From an uncultured Selenomonas sp. (GTDB taxonomy: Bacteria > Bacillota > Negativicutes > Selenomonadales > Selenomonadaceae): a stretch of 9,808 bases of DNA. The DNA lies in assembly GCA_938045435.1 (NCBI GenBank), contig CALIBA010000314.1, forward strand, positions 1-9,808. The letters are read 5' to 3'. Positions 1 through 6,350 of the stretch are shown here, in pieces. Each line of letters starts with the position of its first letter. Positions within the stretch are counted from its first letter, which is position 1. The position numbers and the translations under genes are program-made. The notes below the pieces were generated by a model, which ran no database searches, was not told the origin of the DNA, and was given only the letters and a program-made list of their open reading frames with translations.

Positions 1-30
1 GCGAGAGTTCGAATCTCTCCCACTCCGCCA
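1..30 (+). tRNA. 3' end of a tRNA, probably tRNA-Ser (partial)
   Basis: The window opens inside a tRNA gene. A complete T-arm is visible: stem GAGAG at 3-7, loop TTCGAAT at 8-14, and the matching strand CTCTC at 15-19. It is followed by the seven-base 3' acceptor strand CCACTCC (20-26), discriminator base G27 and an encoded CCA (28-30). The missing 5' acceptor strand should read GGAGTGG. A GGAG-type 5' end with discriminator G fits bacterial tRNA-Ser best, but the anticodon and variable arm are outside the window, so the amino acid identity is an inference. That it is a tRNA is nearly certain. Confidence 0.9.
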
Positions 31-34
31 TTTT

Positions 35-60
35 AACCTAAGCTTCGTTAGGTTTTTTTT
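35..60 (+). terminator. Rho-independent terminator after the tRNA
   Basis: A 7-bp stem AACCTAA (35-41) / TTAGGTT (48-54) closes a GCTTCG loop and runs into an unbroken T tract (53-60). The stem is AT-rich for a terminator, but its position 4 nt after the tRNA CCA end and the T run make it convincing. The ribosome binding site of the next gene begins only about 5 nt later. Confidence 0.85.
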
Positions 61-81
61 GTTTTAAGGAGTTGCTGATTG

Positions 82-1416
82 ATGGGGATACAAGGCGAGC
101 CGCCGTCTTTTGCAGAGCGATATTTTAAGGTGCGGGAAAAGAGAACGACGATCCGAACAGAGCTTTTGGCCGGGTGCACCACGTTCATCGCAATGGCGTA
201 TATTCTGTTCGTCAACCCGAATATATTGGCAGATGCTGGTATTCCAAAGGAAGCGGCGATTGCTTCAACGATTTGGATTGCCGCGTTAGGTTCCATAGGG
301 ATGGGGCTCTTTGCCAACTATCCTGTCGCACTTGCACCTGGCATGGGACTGAATGCCTTTTTTGCCTACTATGTCTGCGGTGTATTGGGGCTGCACTGGA
401 CGGTTGCACTCGGCGCTGTATTCTTTTCGGGGATTTTATTTCTCATCCTCACGGTCGGAGGCATTCGGCAAGCTATAATCAATGCTGTGCCGCGGGATCT
501 CAAGCTTGCAATCAGTGTCGGTATAGGTCTTTTTATCGCCTTTATTGGACTTAAGGGGACAGGGCTTATTGTGGAAAATTCCGCGACCTATGTATCGCTT
601 GGACATATCACGGCACCGACGACGCTGCTGGCCCTCTTTGGGCTTCTTTTTACAGCAGCGCTTATGGCACGCAATATTCACGGATCTATTTTGATTGGCA
701 TCTTCGTCACGACGCTGCTCGCAATTTTATTTGGGCTGACGCCGGGACCGCAGAGCTATGCAGATATTATCAGTACATCTCTTCCACACATGGGAGAAAC
801 GTTTGGAAAACTGGATTTCATAGGTGCGTGGAATTATGGGCTCCTTTCCATCATTTTCACATTCACTGTGGTGGAGCTTTTTGATAATATGGGAACCCTC
901 ATCGGTCTTACGACAAAGGCAAAGATGGTAAGACCTGACGGGCAGATTGAGAACATCGACCGTGCGCTTACGACGGATGCCGTTGGTACGATGGTTTCAG
1001 CGGTATTCGGAACGTCTACGGTCACCTCTTATATCGAGAGTGCTGCCGGAATCGCTGTGGGAGGGCGTACGGGGATTACAGCAATTGCCGCTGGGGTTCT
1101 GTTTTTATCAGCGTTCTTTTTTACGCCACTTATTGGACTTGTCCCTGCTTTTGCCACAGCGCCCGCACTGATCCTTGTCGGCGCACTGCTCATGTCTGAA
1201 GTAGGGAAGATTAATTTTACAGATTTTACGGATGCGCTGCCGGCGTTTTTAACCATTATCATGATGCCGCTCACATCGAGTATTGCCAATGGGTTTGCCT
1301 TTGGCTTTATCAGTTATACGATCATGAAGATTGTCAGTGGTCAGTATAAAAAGGTCAGCTGGATCATGTACCTTGTCTCGGTTGCTTTTCTCATCAATTT
1401 GGTATTGCGCTCTTAA
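82..1416 (+). CDS. NCS2 family purine nucleobase permease (AzgA/PbuG type)
   Basis: Predicted inner-membrane permease that imports a purine base (guanine/hypoxanthine or adenine), probably by proton symport. It has 444 residues, normal for the AzgA-like branch of NCS2, and is almost entirely hydrophobic helices, consistent with the 12-14 segment family fold. Residue numbers below are from ATG 82. Family signatures seen are the N-terminal ERYFKVREKRTTIRTELLAG stretch followed by TTFIAMAYI, GMGLNAFFAYY near residue 87, TVVELFDNMGTLIGL near 263-277 with the conserved acidic residue (Glu265) in a substrate-site helix, and GTSTVTSYIESAAG near 310. Start choice: TTG 79 and ATG 82 are adjacent in frame, with a stop at 76-78. 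AAGGAG at 66-71 serves either, and ATG is preferred. Exact substrate cannot be read from sequence. It may lead an operon with the hydrolase downstream, since the 48-nt gap has no terminator. I see no purine riboswitch; only about 20 nt separate it from the tRNA terminator. Confidence 0.93.
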   Translation: MGIQGEPPSFAERYFKVREKRTTIRTELLAGCTTFIAMAYILFVNPNILADAGIPKEAAIASTIWIAALGSIGMGLFANYPVALAPGMGLNAFFAYYVCGVLGLHWTVALGAVFFSGILFLILTVGGIRQAIINAVPRDLKLAISVGIGLFIAFIGLKGTGLIVENSATYVSLGHITAPTTLLALFGLLFTAALMARNIHGSILIGIFVTTLLAILFGLTPGPQSYADIISTSLPHMGETFGKLDFIGAWNYGLLSIIFTFTVVELFDNMGTLIGLTTKAKMVRPDGQIENIDRALTTDAVGTMVSAVFGTSTVTSYIESAAGIAVGGRTGITAIAAGVLFLSAFFFTPLIGLVPAFATAPALILVGALLMSEVGKINFTDFTDALPAFLTIIMMPLTSSIANGFAFGFISYTIMKIVSGQYKKVSWIMYLVSVAFLINLVLRS

Positions 1417-1453
1417 TCTAGGAACATAGGGAATATGCTACTCAGTGCAGGAG

Positions 1454-1458
1454 AGGAG
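1454..1458 (+). promoter_or_regulatory. Ribosome binding site that fixes the hydrolase start at GTG 1465
   Basis: AGGAG at 1454-1458, within a purine run GGAGAGGAG, sits 6 nt before GTG 1465. An upstream in-frame ATG at 1435 has only AGGGA at 1428-1432, 2 nt away, which is too close to work well. Starting at ATG 1435 would also put about ten extra residues, some acidic, in front of a clean lipoprotein signal peptide. Confidence 0.7.
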
Positions 1459-1464
1459 ATTGTT

Positions 1465-2385
1465 GTGGGGAAAAAACATTGGATTGCCGCTATGCTGTTT
1501 GGGCTGATGCTCTTTGTTTCTCAACTGATGATGGGATGCCTTTCTTCCGCGCCAAGCGGAGAGAAAACACCAGAACCGGCACATGGGACGTTGACGGTCA
1601 AAATGCTCAATATCGGGCAGGGGGATGCGATTCTTGTCCAGACCGGCACGCAGAATATGCTCATTGATACCAGTGATGTAGATGAACGTGATAAGCTCCG
1701 TGAGGAACTGCGCAAGGCAGGAGTACAAAAGATTGACAAAATCGTGCTCACACATCCACATGCCGATCATATTGGCGGGATGGAAGTGCTTCTAAACGAA
1801 TATCAAGTCGGTATGGTCTACGATAACGGTATGCCATCGACCTCACGGGTTTATCTTGGTTATATGAAACAGCTCAAGGAGAAGAATATCAAACGACAGG
1901 GGCTTGTCGCTGGAGACGTTCTGGATCTTGGAGATGGTGTGACGTTTGAGGTGCTCGCCCCCTCCAAAGAGCTTGTCGCAGAGGTGACGGTTAAGGGATA
2001 TAAACATGATCCAAACAACGAATCGGTCGTTGGACGTCTTGTTTTTGGCTCATTTACTATGATGTTTACGGGAGATGCGGAAAAGAAAGAGGAGGAGGAC
2101 ATCCTAAAAACTGCTGCAGATCGCGTGCAGAGCAAGGTGTTAAAGGTTGGTCACCATGGCAGTAAGACCTCCTCCTCAGCAGAGTTCCTGCGTGCTATGC
2201 AGCCTGAGACAGCACTGATCTCCTGTGGCGAGGGCAATGATTATGGACATCCGCACAAGGAGACATTAAAGAAGTTTGATGTCCTAAAACTGGCTGTTTA
2301 TACGACACCCAGAAATGGAACCATTACTGTGACAAGTGATGGAAAAACATATAAAGTGATGACCGAACGGGGGGAGAAGCTGTGA
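1465..2385 (+). CDS. ComEC-like metallo-beta-lactamase-fold lipoprotein
   Basis: Predicted exported, lipid-anchored metal-dependent hydrolase resembling the C-terminal domain of the competence protein ComEC (COG2333 type), here as a stand-alone protein of 306 residues with no ComEC channel. From GTG 1465 the N-terminus is basic (GKKHW), then hydrophobic, ending in MMGC with the lipobox Cys at residue 25. Met at -3 makes this a slightly weak lipobox. The domain starts near residue 45 (TVKMLNIGQGDAILVQ). The metal-binding motif THPHADH has His97, His99, Asp101 and His102. Further family motifs are NNESVVGRL, the metal-ligand region FTGDA, and KVGHHGS with His230-His231. The ComEC domain is thought to be a nuclease acting on incoming DNA; nuclease activity here is an inference. 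Its stop overlaps the start of the DUF3006 gene, implying translational coupling. A longer version from ATG 1435 (316 residues) is possible but less likely. Confidence 0.9.
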   Translation: MGKKHWIAAMLFGLMLFVSQLMMGCLSSAPSGEKTPEPAHGTLTVKMLNIGQGDAILVQTGTQNMLIDTSDVDERDKLREELRKAGVQKIDKIVLTHPHADHIGGMEVLLNEYQVGMVYDNGMPSTSRVYLGYMKQLKEKNIKRQGLVAGDVLDLGDGVTFEVLAPSKELVAEVTVKGYKHDPNNESVVGRLVFGSFTMMFTGDAEKKEEEDILKTAADRVQSKVLKVGHHGSKTSSSAEFLRAMQPETALISCGEGNDYGHPHKETLKKFDVLKLAVYTTPRNGTITVTSDGKTYKVMTERGEKL

Positions 2386-2582
2386 TCTGTGCATATCTTG
2401 ATCGCTTCGAAGGAGATCTTGCTGTTCTGCTTCTCGGGGATGCGATGCGCAAGGTGAATTTTCCACGAGCATTCCTGCCAAGCGATGTGGAGGAAGGCGA
2501 CTATCTTAGGATTTCGATAGAACGCGATGCAGATGCCACCGCGGCTGCCGAGGACGAAGCACTTGCGCTGCTGAATCAGTAA
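2382..2582 (+). CDS. DUF3006 domain small protein
   Basis: A 66-residue acidic protein without signal peptide or membrane segment, so probably cytoplasmic. The opening CAYLDRFEGDLAVLLLGD, a central PRAFLPSDVEEGDYLRISIE and an acidic Asp/Glu/Ala-rich tail match the layout of DUF3006, a short beta-rich family of unknown function. It starts at GTG 2382, overlapping the hydrolase stop by 4 nt (GTGA), with a GGGGGGAG ribosome binding site at 2369-2376 inside the end of the hydrolase gene. DUF3006 genes are often found next to ComEC-like metallo-hydrolases, which supports both calls. A role as partner or regulator of the hydrolase is speculative, and difficult to reconcile with the hydrolase being exported. 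No catalytic residues are apparent. Confidence 0.88.
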   Translation: MICAYLDRFEGDLAVLLLGDAMRKVNFPRAFLPSDVEEGDYLRISIERDADATAAAEDEALALLNQ

Positions 2583-2587
2583 TTTTT

Positions 2588-2594
2588 AGGGAGG
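2588..2594 (+). promoter_or_regulatory. Strong ribosome binding site that decides the amidase start
   Basis: AGGGAGG at 2588-2594 is a near-perfect Shine-Dalgarno sequence. It overlaps the GTG at 2594, so that codon cannot be the start. TTG 2600 lies 5 nt downstream and TTG 2606 lies 11 nt downstream; TTG 2600 is the better choice. Confidence 0.65.
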
Positions 2595-2599
2595 TGTTA

Positions 2600-3685
2600 T
2601 TGGCGTTGACAGTCGATAACGGTAAAACAAATATTGGGAGGATACTGCTCCTTATGGCGGCAGTATTTTCCTGCTGGTGCACACTGCTCACAGAGCAAGG
2701 TGAAGCAAAGAGCAGTGTGCATCATCTGACAGAGGTCACAAGCTACGAAACAGAGGTTGACGGGCGCAGAGCACTGCGGATTGAACTTGCGGTGGATCGG
2801 CCGCACCTTTCCTATGCGATGGCATCGCGTTATCATGCCGACAGTCAGTTATGTCTTACGCTGGATGATACAGTCATTGGCAAAAAAATTGGGCAGGGAA
2901 TCGCATTGAACAGCGCCCTTGCCTCATATATGGCACTGGTTCAGCGAGACAACCATCAGGTAGAGCTTTGCATCTATGCAGCGCAGTCGCTTGCGCGTGA
3001 GGGAGCGTACCGCATTTACACGACGGCGGGCGATCCACATGGAAAAACCTCCGAATACCTCATCATAGAGCTTTTTGATACACCATCACATCATACCATA
3101 GTTCAAAGCACAGCCGTCCGTGGCCATACTATCGTCATTGACCCAGGGCACGGCGGCAGCGACTCGGGCGCAGTGGGACCATCGGGACTGCGTGAGAAAG
3201 ATGTGGCACTTTCGGTCGCACTGCGGACAGAAGAACTGTTGCGCGGTGCCGGTGCTGCTGTCATCATGACCCGCACGACAGATAGGGATGTATCTTATCC
3301 GAAAGCGGCATCTGCACATGAGCTTCAATCACGGGTTGATGTAGCACAGGAGAATCCGGGGACAGAGTTATTTCTCTCCATTCATTGTAACGCGTTTACC
3401 AACCCAGATGCAAATGGCATGGAGACTTATTACTATGCAGCATCAGAGGAGGGGGCGCGCTTTGCGACGCTTCTCAACGAAGAATTGTCACAGGCGGGGG
3501 ATGTCCGCAACCGCGGGGTTAAGACCGCAAATTTTTACGTCCTGCGGCATTCTGTAGTGCCGGCCTCTCTTGTAGAGCTTGCCTTTATTTCTAATCCGCG
3601 CGAAGAGGCCCTGCTCGCACGCATGGACTATCAAGAGCGGCTTGCGCAGGCTTTATTTCGTGCCATTGCACGCTATTTTGAATGA
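2600..3685 (+). CDS. Exported N-acetylmuramoyl-L-alanine amidase (Amidase_3)
   Basis: Zinc enzyme that cuts the amide bond between N-acetylmuramic acid and L-alanine of the peptide stem in peptidoglycan, acting outside the inner membrane. It has 361 residues from TTG 2600. The N-terminus has a hydrophobic export segment (about residues 12-30). It could be cleaved near GEA-K (36/37), or VFSC (Cys25) could act as a weak lipobox. Residues about 40-165 form a beta-rich region that may be an AMIN-like targeting domain. The catalytic Amidase_3 domain runs from about 176 to 360. DPGHGG provides zinc ligand His184, LREKDV provides Glu199, SIHCNA provides His262, and VELAFISNPREE provides the catalytic Glu326. 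All key residues are present. The gene is 17 nt after DUF3006 and 18 nt before the GerMN lipoprotein, so co-expression is likely. The family identity is clear. The precise role (daughter-cell separation, wall turnover) is inferred. Confidence 0.94.
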   Translation: MALTVDNGKTNIGRILLLMAAVFSCWCTLLTEQGEAKSSVHHLTEVTSYETEVDGRRALRIELAVDRPHLSYAMASRYHADSQLCLTLDDTVIGKKIGQGIALNSALASYMALVQRDNHQVELCIYAAQSLAREGAYRIYTTAGDPHGKTSEYLIIELFDTPSHHTIVQSTAVRGHTIVIDPGHGGSDSGAVGPSGLREKDVALSVALRTEELLRGAGAAVIMTRTTDRDVSYPKAASAHELQSRVDVAQENPGTELFLSIHCNAFTNPDANGMETYYYAASEEGARFATLLNEELSQAGDVRNRGVKTANFYVLRHSVVPASLVELAFISNPREEALLARMDYQERLAQALFRAIARYFE

Positions 3686-3703
3686 AAGGGAGAATGAATA
3701 TCC

Positions 3704-4303
3704 ATGCGGACAATCAGTGAGATGAGATATAGATTTTGCGCAGTTCTGCTTGCCTCTGTCCTCCTCCTTACGGCAGGCTGCACGGATGAAGGGAAAAATG
3801 TGGCCGCCAGCAATACGGGCAGAACGCAGACAGAGCAGCTGGCTGAGCCTGCGCAGCAAAACACGCCGGCCTGCTGTACGACGGAGGCGAAGGCACTCAA
3901 GGTGAACGTATATTACCCAAACAATGATGGAACATCACTCGTTGCGGTTAGCCGCATCGTCAATACAGAAAAGGATGATAAATACACGGCAGCGCTCAAA
4001 TCCCTCCTCACAGGGACAAAGGAGAAGGGGCAGACGAACATCATCCCTAAAAAAACGAAACTGCATAAAGTGACAGTTGAAAATGGTGTGGCAACAGTGG
4101 ATTTCTCCAAAGAACTGAGTCAAAAATCCAGCGGCGGCTCGACAGGGGAGGAAATGCTTGTCGGTTCTATTGTCAATACGCTCACGGAGTTTCCAGAAGT
4201 AAAGAAGGTGCAGATTCTCATTGATGGCACACATGTTGAGACACTCTCAGGCCATATGGATCTTTCAGAGCCGATCGTGCGCATGACAGAGCTGCTGAAA
4301 TAA
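3704..4303 (+). CDS. GerMN domain lipoprotein
   Basis: A 199-residue predicted lipoprotein. The N-terminus MRTISEMRYRF is followed by a hydrophobic stretch and a good lipobox LTAGC, with the lipidated Cys at residue 26. A low-complexity linker (about 27-62, rich in Thr, Gln, Ala and Glu) precedes a GerMN domain (about 66-195). Domain hallmarks are VNVYYPNNDGTSLVAVSR, ALKSLLTG, IIPKKTKLHKVTVENGVATV, DFSKEL, and VNTLTEFPEVKKVQILIDG, ending in DLSEPI. GerMN was named from Bacillus GerM, a sporulation and germination protein, but it also occurs in non-sporulating bacteria. It is a non-enzymatic domain thought to work at the cell envelope. ATG 3704 is used with AAGGGAG at 3686-3692 (11-nt spacing); Met7 (3722) is an alternative. 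It probably works with the amidase encoded 18 nt upstream, which is inferred from position only. Confidence 0.9.
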   Translation: MRTISEMRYRFCAVLLASVLLLTAGCTDEGKNVAASNTGRTQTEQLAEPAQQNTPACCTTEAKALKVNVYYPNNDGTSLVAVSRIVNTEKDDKYTAALKSLLTGTKEKGQTNIIPKKTKLHKVTVENGVATVDFSKELSQKSSGGSTGEEMLVGSIVNTLTEFPEVKKVQILIDGTHVETLSGHMDLSEPIVRMTELLK

Positions 4304-4304
4304 G

Positions 4305-4333
4305 ATGACTTGTTATTTTGACTGTTTTATGAT
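4305..4333 (+). promoter_or_regulatory. Probable sigma-70-type promoter of tig-clpP-clpX
   Basis: ATGACT (4305-4310, 4 of 6 matches to the -35 consensus) and TATGAT (4328-4333, 5 of 6 matches to the -10 consensus) are separated by 17 nt. Transcription would start near 4340, leaving a leader of about 70 nt. It is in the 109-nt gap before tig, begins right at the stop of the upstream gene, and nothing else in the gap looks better. A second -35-like TTGACT at 4318-4323 has no well-spaced -10. I saw no CIRCE (HrcA) or CtsR heptamer repeat in this gap. No terminator separates the upstream gene, so read-through is also possible. Confidence 0.5.
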
Positions 4334-4394
4334 ACGATACACATGAAAATGGCGGACGCTGATTTATTTGTGTGCCCGCGGACAGGAAAGAAAC

Positions 4395-4400
4395 AGGAGG
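4395..4400 (+). promoter_or_regulatory. Ribosome binding site of tig
   Basis: A consensus AGGAGG lies 12 nt before ATG 4413, which is longer than the usual 6-9 nt. The reading frame stays open upstream to a TTG at 4368, but that region contains this ribosome binding site. The residues it would encode (CARGQERNRRSF) are not part of any trigger factor, so ATG 4413 is the start. Confidence 0.8.
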
Positions 4401-4412
4401 TCGTTTCAAATA

Positions 4413-5702
4413 ATGAAGGTTACGGCAGAGCACGGTGAGCACCGCGAGGTTACTCTGACGATCGCAGTAGAGCAGGACAAACTGGTAAAGGCTTCGGAAG
4501 GAGCTGCAAAACGCATTTCGGGACGCGTTAGCATTCCAGGCTTCCGCAAGGGAAAGGCGCCGCGCAGGATTGTTGAGAATTTTGTCGGTAAGGATGCAAT
4601 TTTACAGGAAGCATTTGAAGAAATTGCCCAAGATGCGTTTGAAGAGGCGCTGACACAGCAGAATATGGAGCCGGTCACGCGTCCGGAGATTGATATTGTG
4701 ACACTCGAAGAGGGCAAGGATGTCGTTTTTACAGCGACATTTACGCAGCGCCCCGAGGTTAAACTCGGCACCTATAAAGGGCTTGTGGTCGAAAAGAAAG
4801 ATGTCACGATAACGGATGAGGACATCGACCGTCAGATTGAAGGTATGCGGGAGCATCAAGGCACACTTATTGATGCCCCGACGGATGCTGCGGTGCAGAA
4901 GAATGATTTTGTGACTCTTGATTTTGAGGGATTTGTTGATGGCGTTCCCTTTGATGGGGGAAAGAGCGAGGACTATCCGCTCCAAATTGGTTCCGGTAGC
5001 TTTATCCCGGGTTTTGAGGATCAGCTCATCGGGGCAAAGATTGGTGAGGAGCGTGAGGTAAAGGTCACGTTCCCAGAGGAGTATCATGCGGAAAACCTCA
5101 AGGGAAAACCTGCGGTATTCAAGTGTGTTATTCGCAGTATCAAGTCACGGGAGCTGCCGGAGCTTGATGATGCATTTGCCAAGAAGGCAAGCAAGTTTGA
5201 AACACTCGCAGAGCTGCGTGAGGATGTGCGCCGCAATCTAACGGCGAATGCAGAGCGTCAGGCAGAGGCCGAGCGTCGCACCAAAGCCATTGATATGGCG
5301 ACGGATGGGACCCAGATGGAAATCCCGCCCGTCATGATTGACAACCGCATTACAGCGATGATTCAAGAAATGGCAATGCGCCTTGAACAGCAGGGAATGA
5401 GCCTGGAGCAATACCTTCAGTATGCAGGGCTTGATATGGCACGCATTCGTGAAGAGTATCGTGAGGCAGCGGAAAAGAATGTCCGCACAGATCTCATGTT
5501 GGAGGAAGTGGCGAAAGTCGAGGGCATCAAGGTCGAGGCACGTGACCTTGACCAGGAAGTGTATGCGATGGCCATTTCTTATGGTGCGACCCCCAAGCAG
5601 GTTCAGAAGATCATCAAGGAACAGGGGCGTGTCAGCGACTTAGCGGCGACTGTACTGCGCAAGAAAACAGCGCAGTTTATCGTTGACAATATCACGGCAT
5701 AA
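4413..5702 (+). CDS. tig: Trigger factor, ribosome-associated chaperone and prolyl isomerase
   Basis: Trigger factor binds the ribosome next to the exit tunnel and shields nascent chains. It also has peptidyl-prolyl cis-trans isomerase activity. The protein is 429 residues, typical for the family, with all three domains. The N-terminal ribosome-binding domain (1-about 110) contains the signature GFRKGKAPR at 43-51. The FKBP-type isomerase domain (about 162-240) begins NDFVTLDFEGFVDG and includes IGSGSFIPGFEDQLIG. The helical C-terminal chaperone body (about 255-429) includes LPELDDAFAKK and ends VDNITA. No truncation or frameshift is seen. It is the first gene of a tig-clpP-clpX unit, with clpP starting 22 nt after its stop. 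This links folding of new proteins with disposal of failed ones. Confidence 0.98.
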   Translation: MKVTAEHGEHREVTLTIAVEQDKLVKASEGAAKRISGRVSIPGFRKGKAPRRIVENFVGKDAILQEAFEEIAQDAFEEALTQQNMEPVTRPEIDIVTLEEGKDVVFTATFTQRPEVKLGTYKGLVVEKKDVTITDEDIDRQIEGMREHQGTLIDAPTDAAVQKNDFVTLDFEGFVDGVPFDGGKSEDYPLQIGSGSFIPGFEDQLIGAKIGEEREVKVTFPEEYHAENLKGKPAVFKCVIRSIKSRELPELDDAFAKKASKFETLAELREDVRRNLTANAERQAEAERRTKAIDMATDGTQMEIPPVMIDNRITAMIQEMAMRLEQQGMSLEQYLQYAGLDMARIREEYREAAEKNVRTDLMLEEVAKVEGIKVEARDLDQEVYAMAISYGATPKQVQKIIKEQGRVSDLAATVLRKKTAQFIVDNITA

Positions 5703-5724
5703 AAGCCCCTACAGAGAGGAAACT

Positions 5725-6336
5725 ATGAGTTATTATGTACCGGTGGTGGTGGAGCAGTCCAGCCGCGGCGAGCGAGCTTATGATATTTACTCTCGTCTGC
5801 TCAAGGAGCGCATCATCTTCCTCGGAGGACCGATTGACGACAGCGTGGCGAATGTTGTCGTCGCACAGATGTTATTTTTAGAATCAGAGGATCCTGATAA
5901 GGACATCCATCTTTACATCAACAGTCCAGGCGGTGTAGTGACAGCAGGTCTTGCCATCTACGATACGATGCAGTACATTAAACCGGATGTCTCAACCATC
6001 TGCATTGGACAGGCGGCGAGCATGGGTTCTCTCCTGCTCACAGCGGGGGCGGCGGGCAAACGCTATGCGCTCCCCCATGCGCGTATCATGATCCATCAGC
6101 CGCTTGGCGGTGCACAGGGGCAATCGACAGATATTCAGATTCAAGCGAAAGAGATTCTGCGGCTGCGTGAGGTCGGTAATGAGATCTTGTCGCGGCACAC
6201 GGGACAGGATGCGGAGAAGGTCAATGTCGATACCGAACGCGACAATTTCATGTCCGCCGAGGAGGCAAAGGCATACGGTTTGATCGATGAAGTCGTCACC
6301 CGTCCCAAGGCAGAGTCAGCAGAAAGTAAAGGCTGA
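5725..6336 (+). CDS. clpP: ATP-dependent Clp protease, proteolytic subunit ClpP
   Basis: Serine peptidase subunit that forms a double-heptamer barrel and degrades proteins fed to it by an AAA+ unfoldase, here presumably the ClpX encoded 14 nt downstream. It has 203 residues, the usual size. The catalytic triad is intact: Ser99 in GQAASMGS, His124 in MIHQPLGG and Asp173 in DTERDNF, two positions beyond E. coli mature numbering. Other family features are VVEQSSRGERAYDIYSRLL near the N-terminus and YINSPGG in the oxyanion region. The start is ATG 5725 with GAGAGGA at 5714-5720. An upstream in-frame extension runs into tig and has no homology-like character. Transcription is most likely from the tig promoter. 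Confidence 0.98.
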   Translation: MSYYVPVVVEQSSRGERAYDIYSRLLKERIIFLGGPIDDSVANVVVAQMLFLESEDPDKDIHLYINSPGGVVTAGLAIYDTMQYIKPDVSTICIGQAASMGSLLLTAGAAGKRYALPHARIMIHQPLGGAQGQSTDIQIQAKEILRLREVGNEILSRHTGQDAEKVNVDTERDNFMSAEEAKAYGLIDEVVTRPKAESAESKG

Positions 6337-6350
6337 GGGGGTGTAAGGCG

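Noticed and set aside
31..81. Purine riboswitch in front of the permease
   Set aside because: The space is about 50 nt and is taken up by the tRNA terminator and ribosome binding site; no aptamer can fit.
1435..1464. Upstream ATG start for the ComEC-like lipoprotein
   Set aside because: The ribosome binding site at 1454-1458 lies inside this extension and fits GTG 1465; the extension would spoil the signal peptide.
3704..4303. Evidence that the organism sporulates because of a GerM-like gene
   Set aside because: GerMN domains occur in many non-sporulating bacteria, and no other sporulation gene is in the window.
4602..5087. 161-codon open frame on the - strand inside tig
   Set aside because: Covers the conserved FKBP region of tig; its translation shows no family motif.
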